Source: Waterburya agarophytonicola KI4
GTDB taxonomy: Bacteria; Cyanobacteriota; Cyanobacteriia; Cyanobacteriales; Xenococcaceae
DNA: 64,000 bases
Direction: 5' to 3'
Assembly: GCF_020640915.1 (NCBI RefSeq)
Contig: NZ_JADWDC010000001.1
Location: forward strand, 120,569-184,568
Part shown: piece after piece, positions 53,666 through 61,209 of the stretch
How the letters are laid out: each line of letters opens with the position of its first letter
Position numbering within the stretch: the stretch's first letter is position 1
Translations under genes and position numbers: made by a program
The notes under the pieces: generated by a model
Told to the model about the DNA's origin: nothing
What the model saw: only the letters and a program-made list of their open reading frames with translations
Databases searched by the model: none

Positions 53666-54106
53666 ATGAAACGTCGAGAATTTACCAGTTTTGTAAGCGT
53701 AGGAGTAGGAATGAGTATGCTACCAGGAGTCTTGACTGCTTGTGATGCTCAAACCAAGAACAAGACTCCTGCTGAGACTACTATCCCTGGAAGTGGTTTT
53801 GAAAAAGTTGGCAGCGTTAGTCAATTAGAGCAAACAGGGCAAATTTTCAATGAAGAATTAACTAATGGAACGGCTTTAGTCATTAAAGATCCTACCGACG
53901 CTAAAAAATTGATTGCCGTTAATCCTACCTGTCCCCATGCAGGGTGTGCCGTGACCTGGGAATCAGACCAACAGAAATTTCTTTGTCCTTGTCACGATTC
54001 TGAATTTGGTAGTAGTGGAGAAGTATTAGAAGGACCAGCTACAGAACCTTTAGCCAGCTATGAGGTCAAGGTAGAAGGAGACTCAATTTTAGTTAAAACC
54101 ACCTAG
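53666..54106 (+). CDS. Rieske 2Fe-2S lipoprotein
   Basis: 146 aa. Start MKRREFTSFVSVGVGMSMLP with lipobox LTAC (Cys26), a Tat-type lipoprotein signal. The Rieske motifs are CPHAGC near residue 92 and CPCHDS near 111, giving two Cys and two His ligands, followed by SEFGSSGEVLEGPATEPL minus ends. It is shorter than the cytochrome b6f Rieske (about 180 aa). Located between the two rubrerythrin-like genes; I infer an electron carrier for them. Confidence 0.88.
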   Translation: MKRREFTSFVSVGVGMSMLPGVLTACDAQTKNKTPAETTIPGSGFEKVGSVSQLEQTGQIFNEELTNGTALVIKDPTDAKKLIAVNPTCPHAGCAVTWESDQQKFLCPCHDSEFGSSGEVLEGPATEPLASYEVKVEGDSILVKTT

Positions 54107-54140
54107 ATTTAATTACAAACACCTAACAAGATTTTTTTGC

Positions 54141-54175
54141 CTACCCTCATTTCTACCTCATTCTTTTTATAAGAT
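54141..54175 (+). promoter_or_regulatory. Direct-repeat box and -10, upstream of second rubrerythrin-like gene
   Basis: CTACCCT at 54141, second half CTACCTC from 54153, -10-like TAAGAT at 54170-54175, 29 bases from the first base. Leader from -10 to ATG 54259 is again 89 bases, and the leader shares ATAGCTAAG with the 52676 promoter, so the region is duplicated together with the gene. Confidence 0.6.
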
Positions 54176-54258
54176 TTGAGTCATAGCTAAGTTGCATAAC
54201 TAATCTAACTAGTTACAAGTTGTGGTTATCAAAATTAAATTTGAGGAAGTTACTAATT

Positions 54259-54957
54259 ATGACTGAGGACTCAAGGTCTGATTCTATTATCGAAAAAACT
54301 GGAATATGGACAGTTATCACCAGTTTAATAGTTCTGTTTTTGGTATATTTCAGCCGCTCCCGACCTCCAGAAGTCAAAGTAGAAGAGTCTTTGAAGGGTA
54401 AAGTTTCTCCCACCTTGGATAACCTGCAAAAAGCCTACGATTCTGAAGCAAATTCTCATGTTCTGTATTTGAACTTTGCTGAGAAAGCTCGTGAGGAGGG
54501 TTACAAGGACGTGGCTCTTCTATTTCAAACTTTAGCTGATGCCGAAAAAATTCATCGAGATAATCATAAACGAGTAATTGAAGCAATGGGAGCAACACCA
54601 GAAAAAATTATGATTGTTCCTCAAGTCGCTTCTAATATTGATGGGGAAGTTGATTCTACTACTAATAATTTATCTAAATTAATTCGACGCGATTTGAGAA
54701 GTTCAGTTAATGGAGAATCTGCCGAACAGCAAATGTATGCTCAATTTATCAAGCAAGCTAAATTAGACAACAACTCAGCAGCTTTAAAAACATTTAAAAC
54801 GGCTTTAGTTGCAGAACATAAACACTCCCAAATTCTAGATCGAGTCAAGGGCAACTTGAATGATTGGAAATTAGCCGACCATCAATTGTATGTATGTCAG
54901 CTTACTGGCGAGACATTTGATAGTCATCCAGGGCTTGAAGCTTGCTCGCCAAAATAA
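54259..54957 (+). CDS. Rubrerythrin-like di-iron membrane protein (paralogue 2)
   Basis: About 232 aa from ATG 54259 (GAGGAAG upstream). Unlike paralogue 1 it has no lipobox; TGIWTVITSLIVLFLVYF is a membrane-anchor helix. The bundle keeps the ligand pattern SEANSHVLYL, ADAEKIHRDNH, NGESAEQQMY, VAEHKHS. The C-terminal piece LYVCQLTGETFDSHPGLEAC again has only two Cys of the rubredoxin domain. About 45% identity to paralogue 1 is an impression by eye. Confidence 0.8.
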   Translation: MTEDSRSDSIIEKTGIWTVITSLIVLFLVYFSRSRPPEVKVEESLKGKVSPTLDNLQKAYDSEANSHVLYLNFAEKAREEGYKDVALLFQTLADAEKIHRDNHKRVIEAMGATPEKIMIVPQVASNIDGEVDSTTNNLSKLIRRDLRSSVNGESAEQQMYAQFIKQAKLDNNSAALKTFKTALVAEHKHSQILDRVKGNLNDWKLADHQLYVCQLTGETFDSHPGLEACSPK

Positions 54958-55003
54958 CTTACATAATTCACAATAGAAGTCCAATTAATATCCAGAAATT
55001 ATT

Positions 55004-55186
55004 ATGAACAATTCTCAAAAAACAACGACAAAAGCGATCGCCTTATTTCTTTCTTTAGGTATGATGTCCTCTCTTGCAGGCTGTGAGATTGGTGGTACTG
55101 GCGGAGAAGGCGGTGAAGATGGAACAGCAACCGAACAGACTACTCCCAGCCAAGATGAAGGTGGTGAAGGCGGTGAAGGCAGTTAA
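55004..55186 (+). CDS. Small Gly/Glu-rich lipoprotein
   Basis: 60 aa. Signal KAIALFLSLGMMSSLAGC with lipobox LAGC, then a low-complexity tail of Gly, Glu, Asp and Thr (GGTGGEGGEDG, GGEGGEGS). It lies between the second rubrerythrin-like gene and a PepSY-type membrane gene on the same strand. No known function; possibly a metal- or surface-binding peptide. Confidence 0.6.
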   Translation: MNNSQKTTTKAIALFLSLGMMSSLAGCEIGGTGGEGGEDGTATEQTTPSQDEGGEGGEGS

Positions 55187-55234
55187 ACTACTCTATTATT
55201 AAACTCAATGCTCCCACTGTGGGCTTATTAAATT

Positions 55235-55528
55235 ATGAAGATCAAAGCAGCAAAAATACGTCAATGGCATCGCTGGCTTGCTCCAATTATGCTACTTCCT
55301 ATTTTATTAACTACAATTACGGGAATTATTTATCAAATTGCCGAACTAGGGGGTTTTGTTAACCAGGTTCGTTGGGCAATTCACTGGCATAAAGGTGACT
55401 TTGGCTACATCGACTTTCAAAGAAGTTTTCCTTTTCTCAATGGAATTGGACTATTGTTTTTAACGGTAACGGGTATTTCCATGTGGTGGAAGACTCGACG
55501 AGTTTCTAGAAGCAACTCTAAAATTTAA
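55235..55528 (+). CDS. PepSY-associated membrane protein
   Basis: 97 aa, two membrane helices (LAPIMLLPILLTTITGIIYQI and LNGIGLLFLTVTGISMWW, minus ends). Start KIRQWHRWLAP and the AIHWHKGDFGY loop with conserved His are the PepSY-TM signature seen in iron-reductase- or flavin-related membrane proteins. It could be the quinone/haem-side donor for the cluster. Co-directional with the redox genes. Confidence 0.7.
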   Translation: MKIKAAKIRQWHRWLAPIMLLPILLTTITGIIYQIAELGGFVNQVRWAIHWHKGDFGYIDFQRSFPFLNGIGLLFLTVTGISMWWKTRRVSRSNSKI

Positions 55529-55568
55529 TCCTAATAAATTTATTACCCTATTACTTCTTTGATGAAAC

Positions 55569-55814
55569 ATGAAAGCCGAATCAGTAATCGAAATACTCCA
55601 AACCAATCCCCAATCTTGGCGAATTGCTTTTCAAAATAGCGAATCTATTGTTTTTGCTTGGGGTGATTATCGTTTTACCAGACTTAGTGATCGCTTTAAC
55701 TGTGTCATGATGCTGAATAGCAAATACGATCGGGTCAAGATTAATTGGGCAGTAGACGATCCTATGATTGATAAATTTTATGCAGGTTTAATTCGTCAAC
55801 ATTTAAGAGGCTGA
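55569..55814 (+). CDS. Hypothetical protein, last gene of the redox cluster
   Basis: 81 aa, soluble: IEILQTNPQSWRIAFQNSES, VFAWGDYRFTRLSDRF, NWAVDDPMIDKFYAGLI. No motif recognised. Starts 41 bp after the PepSY-type gene and ends 15 bp before the IS remnant, so it probably is the last intact gene of this run. Confidence 0.5.
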   Translation: MKAESVIEILQTNPQSWRIAFQNSESIVFAWGDYRFTRLSDRFNCVMMLNSKYDRVKINWAVDDPMIDKFYAGLIRQHLRG

Positions 55815-56035
55815 AGAAGTAGAAAATATTAGAACTCTTGCAAAAATATTTTGTGGTAGGATAATAAGTTATCTTTCTTTCAATTTTTGCCAATTGCAAT
55901 AGTAAGAATTGAGCGATTGTTTCGATTAAGTTCTACAGAGCGATCGCTGGCGAATAAAGTTGGCAGCAAAAATTATTTCAGTTATCAATTAATTACTGAA
56001 GTTGATCGATCAATTTATTTTAAAAATCCAATTTA

Positions 56036-56459
56036 TCAGGCTAATTCTCGATTATAAATTCCCGCAATCAAATTAATTCTTAAGCCAAATCTTCGATGAC
56101 GATTGCGATAGGGATAAGATAAAATTTTAAAGATTTTTCAACGACGATTAACGTGTTCAAACTGTAGACTCAGAAATTTTCCAACTTTGAGGCGCACGTA
56201 AGCTTGAATGCATTCAAGCTGTCCGCCGTCGCCTGCTTGCAGCAATATGATAGTAAGTTCGGTATTCCCTCCAGTATTGCAGTGTTATTAAAACTTGATT
56301 TTCAATAATTAATTTAGCTGGGCGACCAGGTTTTTTCTGATATTTTGCTTGGTCTTTTAGCAATCTAATCATTAATCGACAAGTTTTCTTTTCAATTCCA
56401 TAGAGTCGCTTAAATTTTTGGGGAGAAAGTTTACGAGCTTGCCAATATTTCATTCTCAA
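56036..56459 (-). pseudogene. Transposase remnant, IS5-type
   Basis: From ATG 56459: RLYGIEKKTCRLMIRLLKDQ, KPGRPAKLIIENQVLITLQY, REYRTYYHIAAS, the N-terminal helix-turn-helix of IS5-family transposases. It breaks at about 56225. The C-terminal piece resumes in another frame, with FKILSYP, RHRRFGLRINLIAGIYNREL, ending at 56036, and contains an internal TGA (HVNRR then stop then KIF). The DDE core between is gone. Not functional. Confidence 0.85.
56201..56220. repeat. 20-bp perfect palindrome at the transposase deletion point
   Basis: AGCTTGAATGCATTCAAGCT, in a GC-richer block of about 45 bases (GCGCACGT on one side, GTCCGCCGTCGCC on the other). It sits exactly where the transposase frame breaks, as if a small palindromic element was inserted or left by the deletion. 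Confidence 0.75.
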
Positions 56460-56564
56460 TCAAAAAAAGTCAACCTTTAATTTTACCATTAAAAACTTTT
56501 GCAAGAGTTCTAATGCCTAATAGCGATCGCGGTTAGAAGATTTTTCTTAAAAAGGATTAAAAAC

Positions 56565-56777
56565 ATGACAGACAAAATAACAGTATTGGTATTAGGTTCG
56601 ACGGGAATGTTAGGGGCAAAAATTGTTAAAGCTTTACTCGATAAAGGTGAAGCGGAAGTTAGAGCGATGATTCGTCCGAATAGTTATGACAAAACCCGCC
56701 AAGATGGCTTTGATATGGCAGTTTTAACCTGGGTAATTTTTCTTAAATTTTTAACAGGATCGCGTTTTTTTGTCTAG
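56565..56777 (+). pseudogene. Truncated NmrA-like NAD(P)-binding protein
   Basis: The first 45 residues read TVLVLGSTGMLGAKIVKALL with the glycine-rich GSTGMLG and AMIRPNS, typical of NmrA-family nucleotide-binding proteins of about 300 aa. After GFDMAVL the reading continues for some 20 unrelated residues and stops. Truncated by a deletion beside the IS remnant. Confidence 0.75.
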
Positions 56778-56835
56778 TGATTAATTGTTATAAAGATAGC
56801 AGCATCATAAGTAAGCTTCAACAAATAAAAACACT

Positions 56836-57318
56836 ATGACTAAGGCACATCAAAATAATTCCAATCCACCAAAATTTAGTTATTGGCACGTTTGGACAGA
56901 TGATCAAGGAGTTAGTCATCAAACTCAATGCGAGCTAACCAATTTCCAACAAGAAAGTATGAGTAATAACACTGCGCCCCAGTGGAACAACCGTTTGCTA
57001 ACTGCTGAGTCTAAAATTATCTTTGCCGAATTGCCTGTTGACTGGGTGGGAGAATGGCACGAAAATCCTCAACCTCAATGGATAATACCCTTGTCGGGTA
57101 AATGGTTTGTCGAAACTATGGATGGTCAAAGGGTTGAAATGGGCGTGGGAGAAGTATCTTTTGGCGCAGATCAAAATACTAAACCTAATGCAGAAGGTCT
57201 TCAAGGGCATCTTTCAGGTACGGTGGGGGATGAACCCTGTAGGATGATGATTGTCCAACTAGAAGGCGATCGCTGGATAGGTTTGAAACCTGGAGATTTA
57301 TCGGCAGTAGGGAGTTAA
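56836..57318 (+). CDS. Cupin-like protein
   Basis: 160 aa. A single cupin barrel with GEWHENPQPQWIIPLSGKWFVE (His and Glu positions, minus ends) and GEVSFGADQN. It lacks the second metal-binding His of classic cupins, so the metal site may be altered. First intact gene of a co-directional run with VOC, SMP-30 and GMC genes; 4 bp separates it from the VOC gene. Probable operon. Confidence 0.7.
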   Translation: MTKAHQNNSNPPKFSYWHVWTDDQGVSHQTQCELTNFQQESMSNNTAPQWNNRLLTAESKIIFAELPVDWVGEWHENPQPQWIIPLSGKWFVETMDGQRVEMGVGEVSFGADQNTKPNAEGLQGHLSGTVGDEPCRMMIVQLEGDRWIGLKPGDLSAVGS

Positions 57319-57322
57319 CATA

Positions 57323-58261
57323 ATGGAAATCGATAAAATTAGCTCGATTGCTTTGACGGTATCGGATCTTAATCGCTCTACTAATTTTTATACTCAAGCT
57401 TTGGGTTGTAAAATCATTAGTGATTTTACTTTTGATGAATCTAGTTATCGTAAATTGGCTTTGATTCCCCCTACTAAAGTTCGCTTGGTTACTTTGCAGC
57501 TTGGAGAAGAATTAATTGAATTAGTTCAGTATCTCGATTTAGAAGCAAAACCGATGCCGACTGATTCAAAAAGTAACGATCTTTGGTTTCAACACTTGGC
57601 AATTGTAGTCAGAGATATGGATCTTGCTTATAAACACCTGCAAAATTTTGCCATTGAATCAATTTCTACTAAACCGCAAACTATACCCGATGATAATCCG
57701 ATGGCTGGAGGAGTTAGAGCCTTTAAATTTAGAGATGAAGATCGCCACGCTTTGGAGTTGATTTGGTTTCCTGAAGATAAGGGAAAAGCTAAATGGCAAC
57801 AGAATACCGACGAGCTATTTTTGGGGATCGATCACAGTGCAATCTCCATAGCTGACACTGAAGAAAGTCTGGAATTTTACCGCAATCTATTGGGTCTAGA
57901 AGTTGAGGACAGTAATCTAAACCAGGGTAAGGTACAAGGCGATCTAGACGGTTTACCTGGAGCAGAAGTTTGGGTGACTCCTTTGCAGCCAGTTAAATCT
58001 AGTATCGGAGTAGAATTTTTAGATTATATTAAGCCTGAAACTGGTCGTCCTATACCCAAAGATTGGCAAATTAATGACCTTGGGCAGATGCATTTGGTTA
58101 TGGAAGTTGCCAATATTGAGTCAAGCTGGGAAAAGCTGCAAAAACGAAGTATAGAAATTATTTCGCCTAATATCCTAGAGTTTCCTGGGTCTTATCGCTA
58201 CAACCAAGGATACCTAATTAAAGACCCTAATGGACACTTATTGTTATTAGTTTCTCTATAG
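57323..58261 (+). CDS. Two-domain VOC (glyoxalase/dioxygenase superfamily) protein
   Basis: 312 aa. Two VOC modules: one at about 5-155 (SSIALTVSDLNRSTNFYTQAL minus ends, WFQHLAIVVRDMDLAY, ALELIWFPE) and one at about 165-310 (IDHSAISIADTEESLEFYRNLLGL, HLVMEVANIES, LIKDPNGHLLLLV). His/Glu metal ligands are at FQHL, ALEL, IDHS and PNGH. The exact substrate is unknown. Its stop TAG shares the G with a GTG start of the next gene. Confidence 0.82.
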   Translation: MEIDKISSIALTVSDLNRSTNFYTQALGCKIISDFTFDESSYRKLALIPPTKVRLVTLQLGEELIELVQYLDLEAKPMPTDSKSNDLWFQHLAIVVRDMDLAYKHLQNFAIESISTKPQTIPDDNPMAGGVRAFKFRDEDRHALELIWFPEDKGKAKWQQNTDELFLGIDHSAISIADTEESLEFYRNLLGLEVEDSNLNQGKVQGDLDGLPGAEVWVTPLQPVKSSIGVEFLDYIKPETGRPIPKDWQINDLGQMHLVMEVANIESSWEKLQKRSIEIISPNILEFPGSYRYNQGYLIKDPNGHLLLLVSL

Positions 58262-58293
58262 TGTTGATCGATCTTGTGAAAAACATAACTACT

Positions 58294-59190
58294 ATGTCAA
58301 ATCTAATTGCTATTTTTGACCAACGAATGTACTCAATAATTGACCCCAATGCCAATTTAGAAAAGCTAGTGGGAGGTGCCAAGCATACTGAAGGAGCAGT
58401 ATATGTTCCTGAAGATGATAGCGTTATTTTTAGCGACGTAAGTGGCGATCGCTTGTTGCGTTGGAATGCAGTAGATGGTGTTAGCCTGATCCACGAATTA
58501 TCTTACTATTACCACAACGGCAATTATCTAGATTTAGAAGGACGTTTGGTTAGTTGTTCTCATGGCAAACGGGCAATTATGCGCCGAGAACACAGTGGTG
58601 AATGGGTAATTTTAGGCGATCGCTATCAAAATAATCGTTTTAATAGTCCCAACGATCTAGTAGTTAAAAGCGACGGTACAATTTGGTTTACCGATCCTCC
58701 TTTTGGATTGACTCAACCGAGTGAAGGATGTGGCGGACAACAGGAACAAGCGGGTAGTTTTGTTTATCGTTTCGATCCTGAAACAGGAGAAATAGATGCG
58801 GTAATCAAAGAGATGGAACGACCTAACGGACTTGCTTTTAGCCCTGATGAGAGTATTTTATATGTCTCTGACACTTCTCAAGTTAATTATCCTCAAGGAC
58901 ATCACTATATTCGCGCTTACGATTTGGTGAATGAAAAACAGGTGAATACTAATCACAGTCGAGTATTTGCGGTCATCGAACCAGGGCAACCCGATGGCTT
59001 TAGGGTAGATCGGCAGGGCAATATTTTTACCAGTTCAGCCGATAGTGTACAGGTATACGACTCTGAAGGCATCTGTTTGGGTAAAATTTTTGTGCCTGAA
59101 GTTGTGGCAAATCTTACTTTTGGAGGCAAAGACGGCAAGCTTTTGTTTATTGCAGCAGGAAGTTCTTTGTATGCGATCAATTTGAAGTAG
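58294..59190 (+). CDS. SMP-30/gluconolactonase-like lactonase
   Basis: About 298 aa from ATG 58294; a GTG at 58261 overlapping the VOC stop would add 11 residues. Six-bladed beta-propeller with metal-site motifs HTEGAVYVPEDD, NSPNDLVVKSDGTIWFTDPPFGL minus ends, MERPNGLAFSPDESILYVSD. This pattern is that of gluconolactonase-type enzymes hydrolysing sugar lactones. It should act downstream of a sugar or polyol dehydrogenase, such as the GMC oxidoreductase next but one. Confidence 0.88.
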   Translation: MSNLIAIFDQRMYSIIDPNANLEKLVGGAKHTEGAVYVPEDDSVIFSDVSGDRLLRWNAVDGVSLIHELSYYYHNGNYLDLEGRLVSCSHGKRAIMRREHSGEWVILGDRYQNNRFNSPNDLVVKSDGTIWFTDPPFGLTQPSEGCGGQQEQAGSFVYRFDPETGEIDAVIKEMERPNGLAFSPDESILYVSDTSQVNYPQGHHYIRAYDLVNEKQVNTNHSRVFAVIEPGQPDGFRVDRQGNIFTSSADSVQVYDSEGICLGKIFVPEVVANLTFGGKDGKLLFIAAGSSLYAINLK

Positions 59191-59241
59191 GAAGTAGGAA
59201 GTATTAATGATGCTAGATATATTAGAATCGATTTTAAGTTT

Positions 59242-59406
59242 ATGGCGATCGATCCCTATCTTATTCCTGAAGGAGAGTATGAAGGTGCGGACGGTAAGGG
59301 AGAACCACCCAGTCAAGAAAAGGCATTTATTTTTATTTTGATGTTAATTGTCTTGCTGGTTTTCGGTGCGGGAGGGTTTTCGGTTGATGCTTGGCTTTTC
59401 GGATGA
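59242..59406 (+). CDS. Small single-pass membrane protein in oxidation cassette
   Basis: 54 aa: MAIDPYLIPEGEYEGADGKG, then a strong hydrophobic helix (AFIFILMLIVLLVFGAGG) and DAWLFG. It lies between the lactonase gene and the GMC oxidoreductase gene, 44 bp before the latter. It may anchor the oxidoreductase to the membrane. No ribosome site is obvious; AGGAGAG within the gene is not used. Confidence 0.55.
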   Translation: MAIDPYLIPEGEYEGADGKGEPPSQEKAFIFILMLIVLLVFGAGGFSVDAWLFG

Positions 59407-59449
59407 AGTAGCAAGTAGGAAATTAATCATTATTTATTACTGAGGAGTC

Positions 59450-61015
59450 ATGACAAACAACAGCGAGCATTACGATCTAATTATTATTGGTACGGGGGCG
59501 GGAGGAGGAACGGTACTTCACCAACTTGCTCCAACGGGTAAGAAAATCCTGATTTTAGAAAGAGGAGAGTTTTTACCCAGAGAGAAGGAAAATTGGAGTC
59601 CGAAAGAAGTGTATCAAGATCAGCGTTACTATACTAAAGAAGATTGGTGCGATCGCACTGGTAAAGTACTTCATCCTCAAACCTGTTATTGGGTAGGTGG
59701 GAATACAAAAGTATATGGTGCTGCCTTATTACCAATGCGGGAGCGAGATTTTGAAGCGGTAGAACATAAAAAGGGAATTTCTCCAGCCTGGGAACTTAAG
59801 TATCAAGATTTTGCCCCTTATTACGCCCAAGCAGAAAAGTTGTTTAATGTTCATGGTAAAAAAGGACAAGACCCTAGCGAACCCGAACGAGAAGAATATC
59901 CTTATCCTCCCGTAGGTCACGAACCAGAAATGCAGGAAATAGTTGATCATCTTCAGCAGCTTGGCTACTCTCCTTTCAATCTTCCTCTGGGACTCAAACT
60001 CAATGAAGTAGATAAAACCCTATCTCAATGTATTCGCTGCGATACCTGCGATGGTTTTCCCTGTTTAGTAAATGGCAAAGCCGATGCAGAAGTAAACTGT
60101 ATTAATCCAACTCGGCAATACGATAACGTAACTTTAATCACTGGGGCAAAGGTAACAAAATTACATACCAGTACATCAGGGAAGGAGGTGACTAGGGTTG
60201 AAGCGGAGATAGAGTGCAAATATCGGCTTTTTTCGGCAAATATTGTCGTAATTACCTGTGGAGCAATTAATTCAGCTGCTTTACTGTTACGTTCGGCTAA
60301 TGACTCTCATCCAAATGGACTAGCCAATAGTTCCGATCAAGTAGGACGTAACTTCATGAAACATTTATCTACTACTATCGTGGCATTAAACGATCGCCCG
60401 AACAATGCTACCTACCAAAAAACTATTGGAATTAATGACTTTTATTGGGGAGAGGAGGATTTTCCCTATCCTATGGGAATGGTACAAAATACGGGAAACG
60501 TCAAAGCGGCGATGATTCCTCCCGAAGCACCTCCCTTGCTTGCTCCCTTTGTTAGATTTGCGCCCGAAAAGGCTTTAGAAATAACTGCTAAACACTCTAC
60601 TGGCTGGTGGTTACAGACGGAGGATTTGCCAGATCCTAATAATCGAGTCCGTTGGGCTAAAGATCGAGTATGTGTAGACTATACCGCCAATAATCTTGAA
60701 GCTCGCGATCGCTTAATTAACCGTTGGACAGAGATACTAAAGACAATGGACAAAACTACCAAGCACGTAATCCCCTTTGGTATTTATCCCCGTAACTATA
60801 TGCCTTTATCGGCGGTAGGACATCAATGCGGAACTTGTCGTTTTGGAGAAGATGCCACAACTTCTGTACTAGATCTTAACTGTCGTACCCATGACGTAGA
60901 GAATTTATACATTGTTGATAGCAGCTTTTTTCCTTCCAATTCAGGAGTCAACCCAACTTTAACTATCATTGCCAATGCTATTCGAGTTGCCGATCATCTC
61001 AAGCAACATCTTTAA
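59450..61015 (+). CDS. GMC-family FAD oxidoreductase
   Basis: 521 aa. N-terminal FAD-binding Rossmann motif IIIGTGAGGGTVLHQL near residue 15 (GxGxxG) with LERGEFL; VGGNTKVYGAAL; C-terminal GMC motif VIPFGIYPRNYMPLSAVGHQ minus ends, CGTCRFGEDATTSV and the substrate-site SGVNPTLTIIANAIR. Bacterial relatives oxidise glucose, polyols or choline and may deliver electrons to a membrane quinone. Follows GGAG-rich leader. Confidence 0.9.
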   Translation: MTNNSEHYDLIIIGTGAGGGTVLHQLAPTGKKILILERGEFLPREKENWSPKEVYQDQRYYTKEDWCDRTGKVLHPQTCYWVGGNTKVYGAALLPMRERDFEAVEHKKGISPAWELKYQDFAPYYAQAEKLFNVHGKKGQDPSEPEREEYPYPPVGHEPEMQEIVDHLQQLGYSPFNLPLGLKLNEVDKTLSQCIRCDTCDGFPCLVNGKADAEVNCINPTRQYDNVTLITGAKVTKLHTSTSGKEVTRVEAEIECKYRLFSANIVVITCGAINSAALLLRSANDSHPNGLANSSDQVGRNFMKHLSTTIVALNDRPNNATYQKTIGINDFYWGEEDFPYPMGMVQNTGNVKAAMIPPEAPPLLAPFVRFAPEKALEITAKHSTGWWLQTEDLPDPNNRVRWAKDRVCVDYTANNLEARDRLINRWTEILKTMDKTTKHVIPFGIYPRNYMPLSAVGHQCGTCRFGEDATTSVLDLNCRTHDVENLYIVDSSFFPSNSGVNPTLTIIANAIRVADHLKQHL

Positions 61016-61209
61016 AGCATCACGGACCTGAAATTAAAGTTAAGGCAAGAATCTACAAGTTTGAGCAATATTATGCAAGAGATCTAATGATTTTAATTTA
61101 AATCTAATTCTAGTGCTTTGACATACATTATTTAGATTTAAAAGAAACACCTGGGCTAAATCAAATGTCGTGTAAGCTGCAAGTATTTAAGTTAGAGGGA
61201 GCCAAAATA
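61016..61209. other. Intergenic region before the glucosidase gene
   Basis: 194 bases; ribosome site AGGGAG precedes the ATG at 61210. No other feature seen. Confidence 0.4.

Larger units (their letters stand above)
55829..56513 (-). mobile_element. Decayed insertion sequence (IS5-like) with terminal inverted repeats
   Basis: A 17-bp terminal repeat, TTAGAACTCTTGCAAAA, lies at 55829-55845, and its exact reverse complement at 56497-56513. The 685-bp interval contains N- and C-terminal fragments of a minus-strand transposase with the catalytic centre deleted. Intact relatives should be longer. Flanking bases show no clear target duplication. Confidence 0.8.

Noticed and set aside
53542..53745. 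67-codon plus-strand frame
   Set aside because: It runs through the inverted repeat and into the Rieske gene in another frame; no ribosome site.
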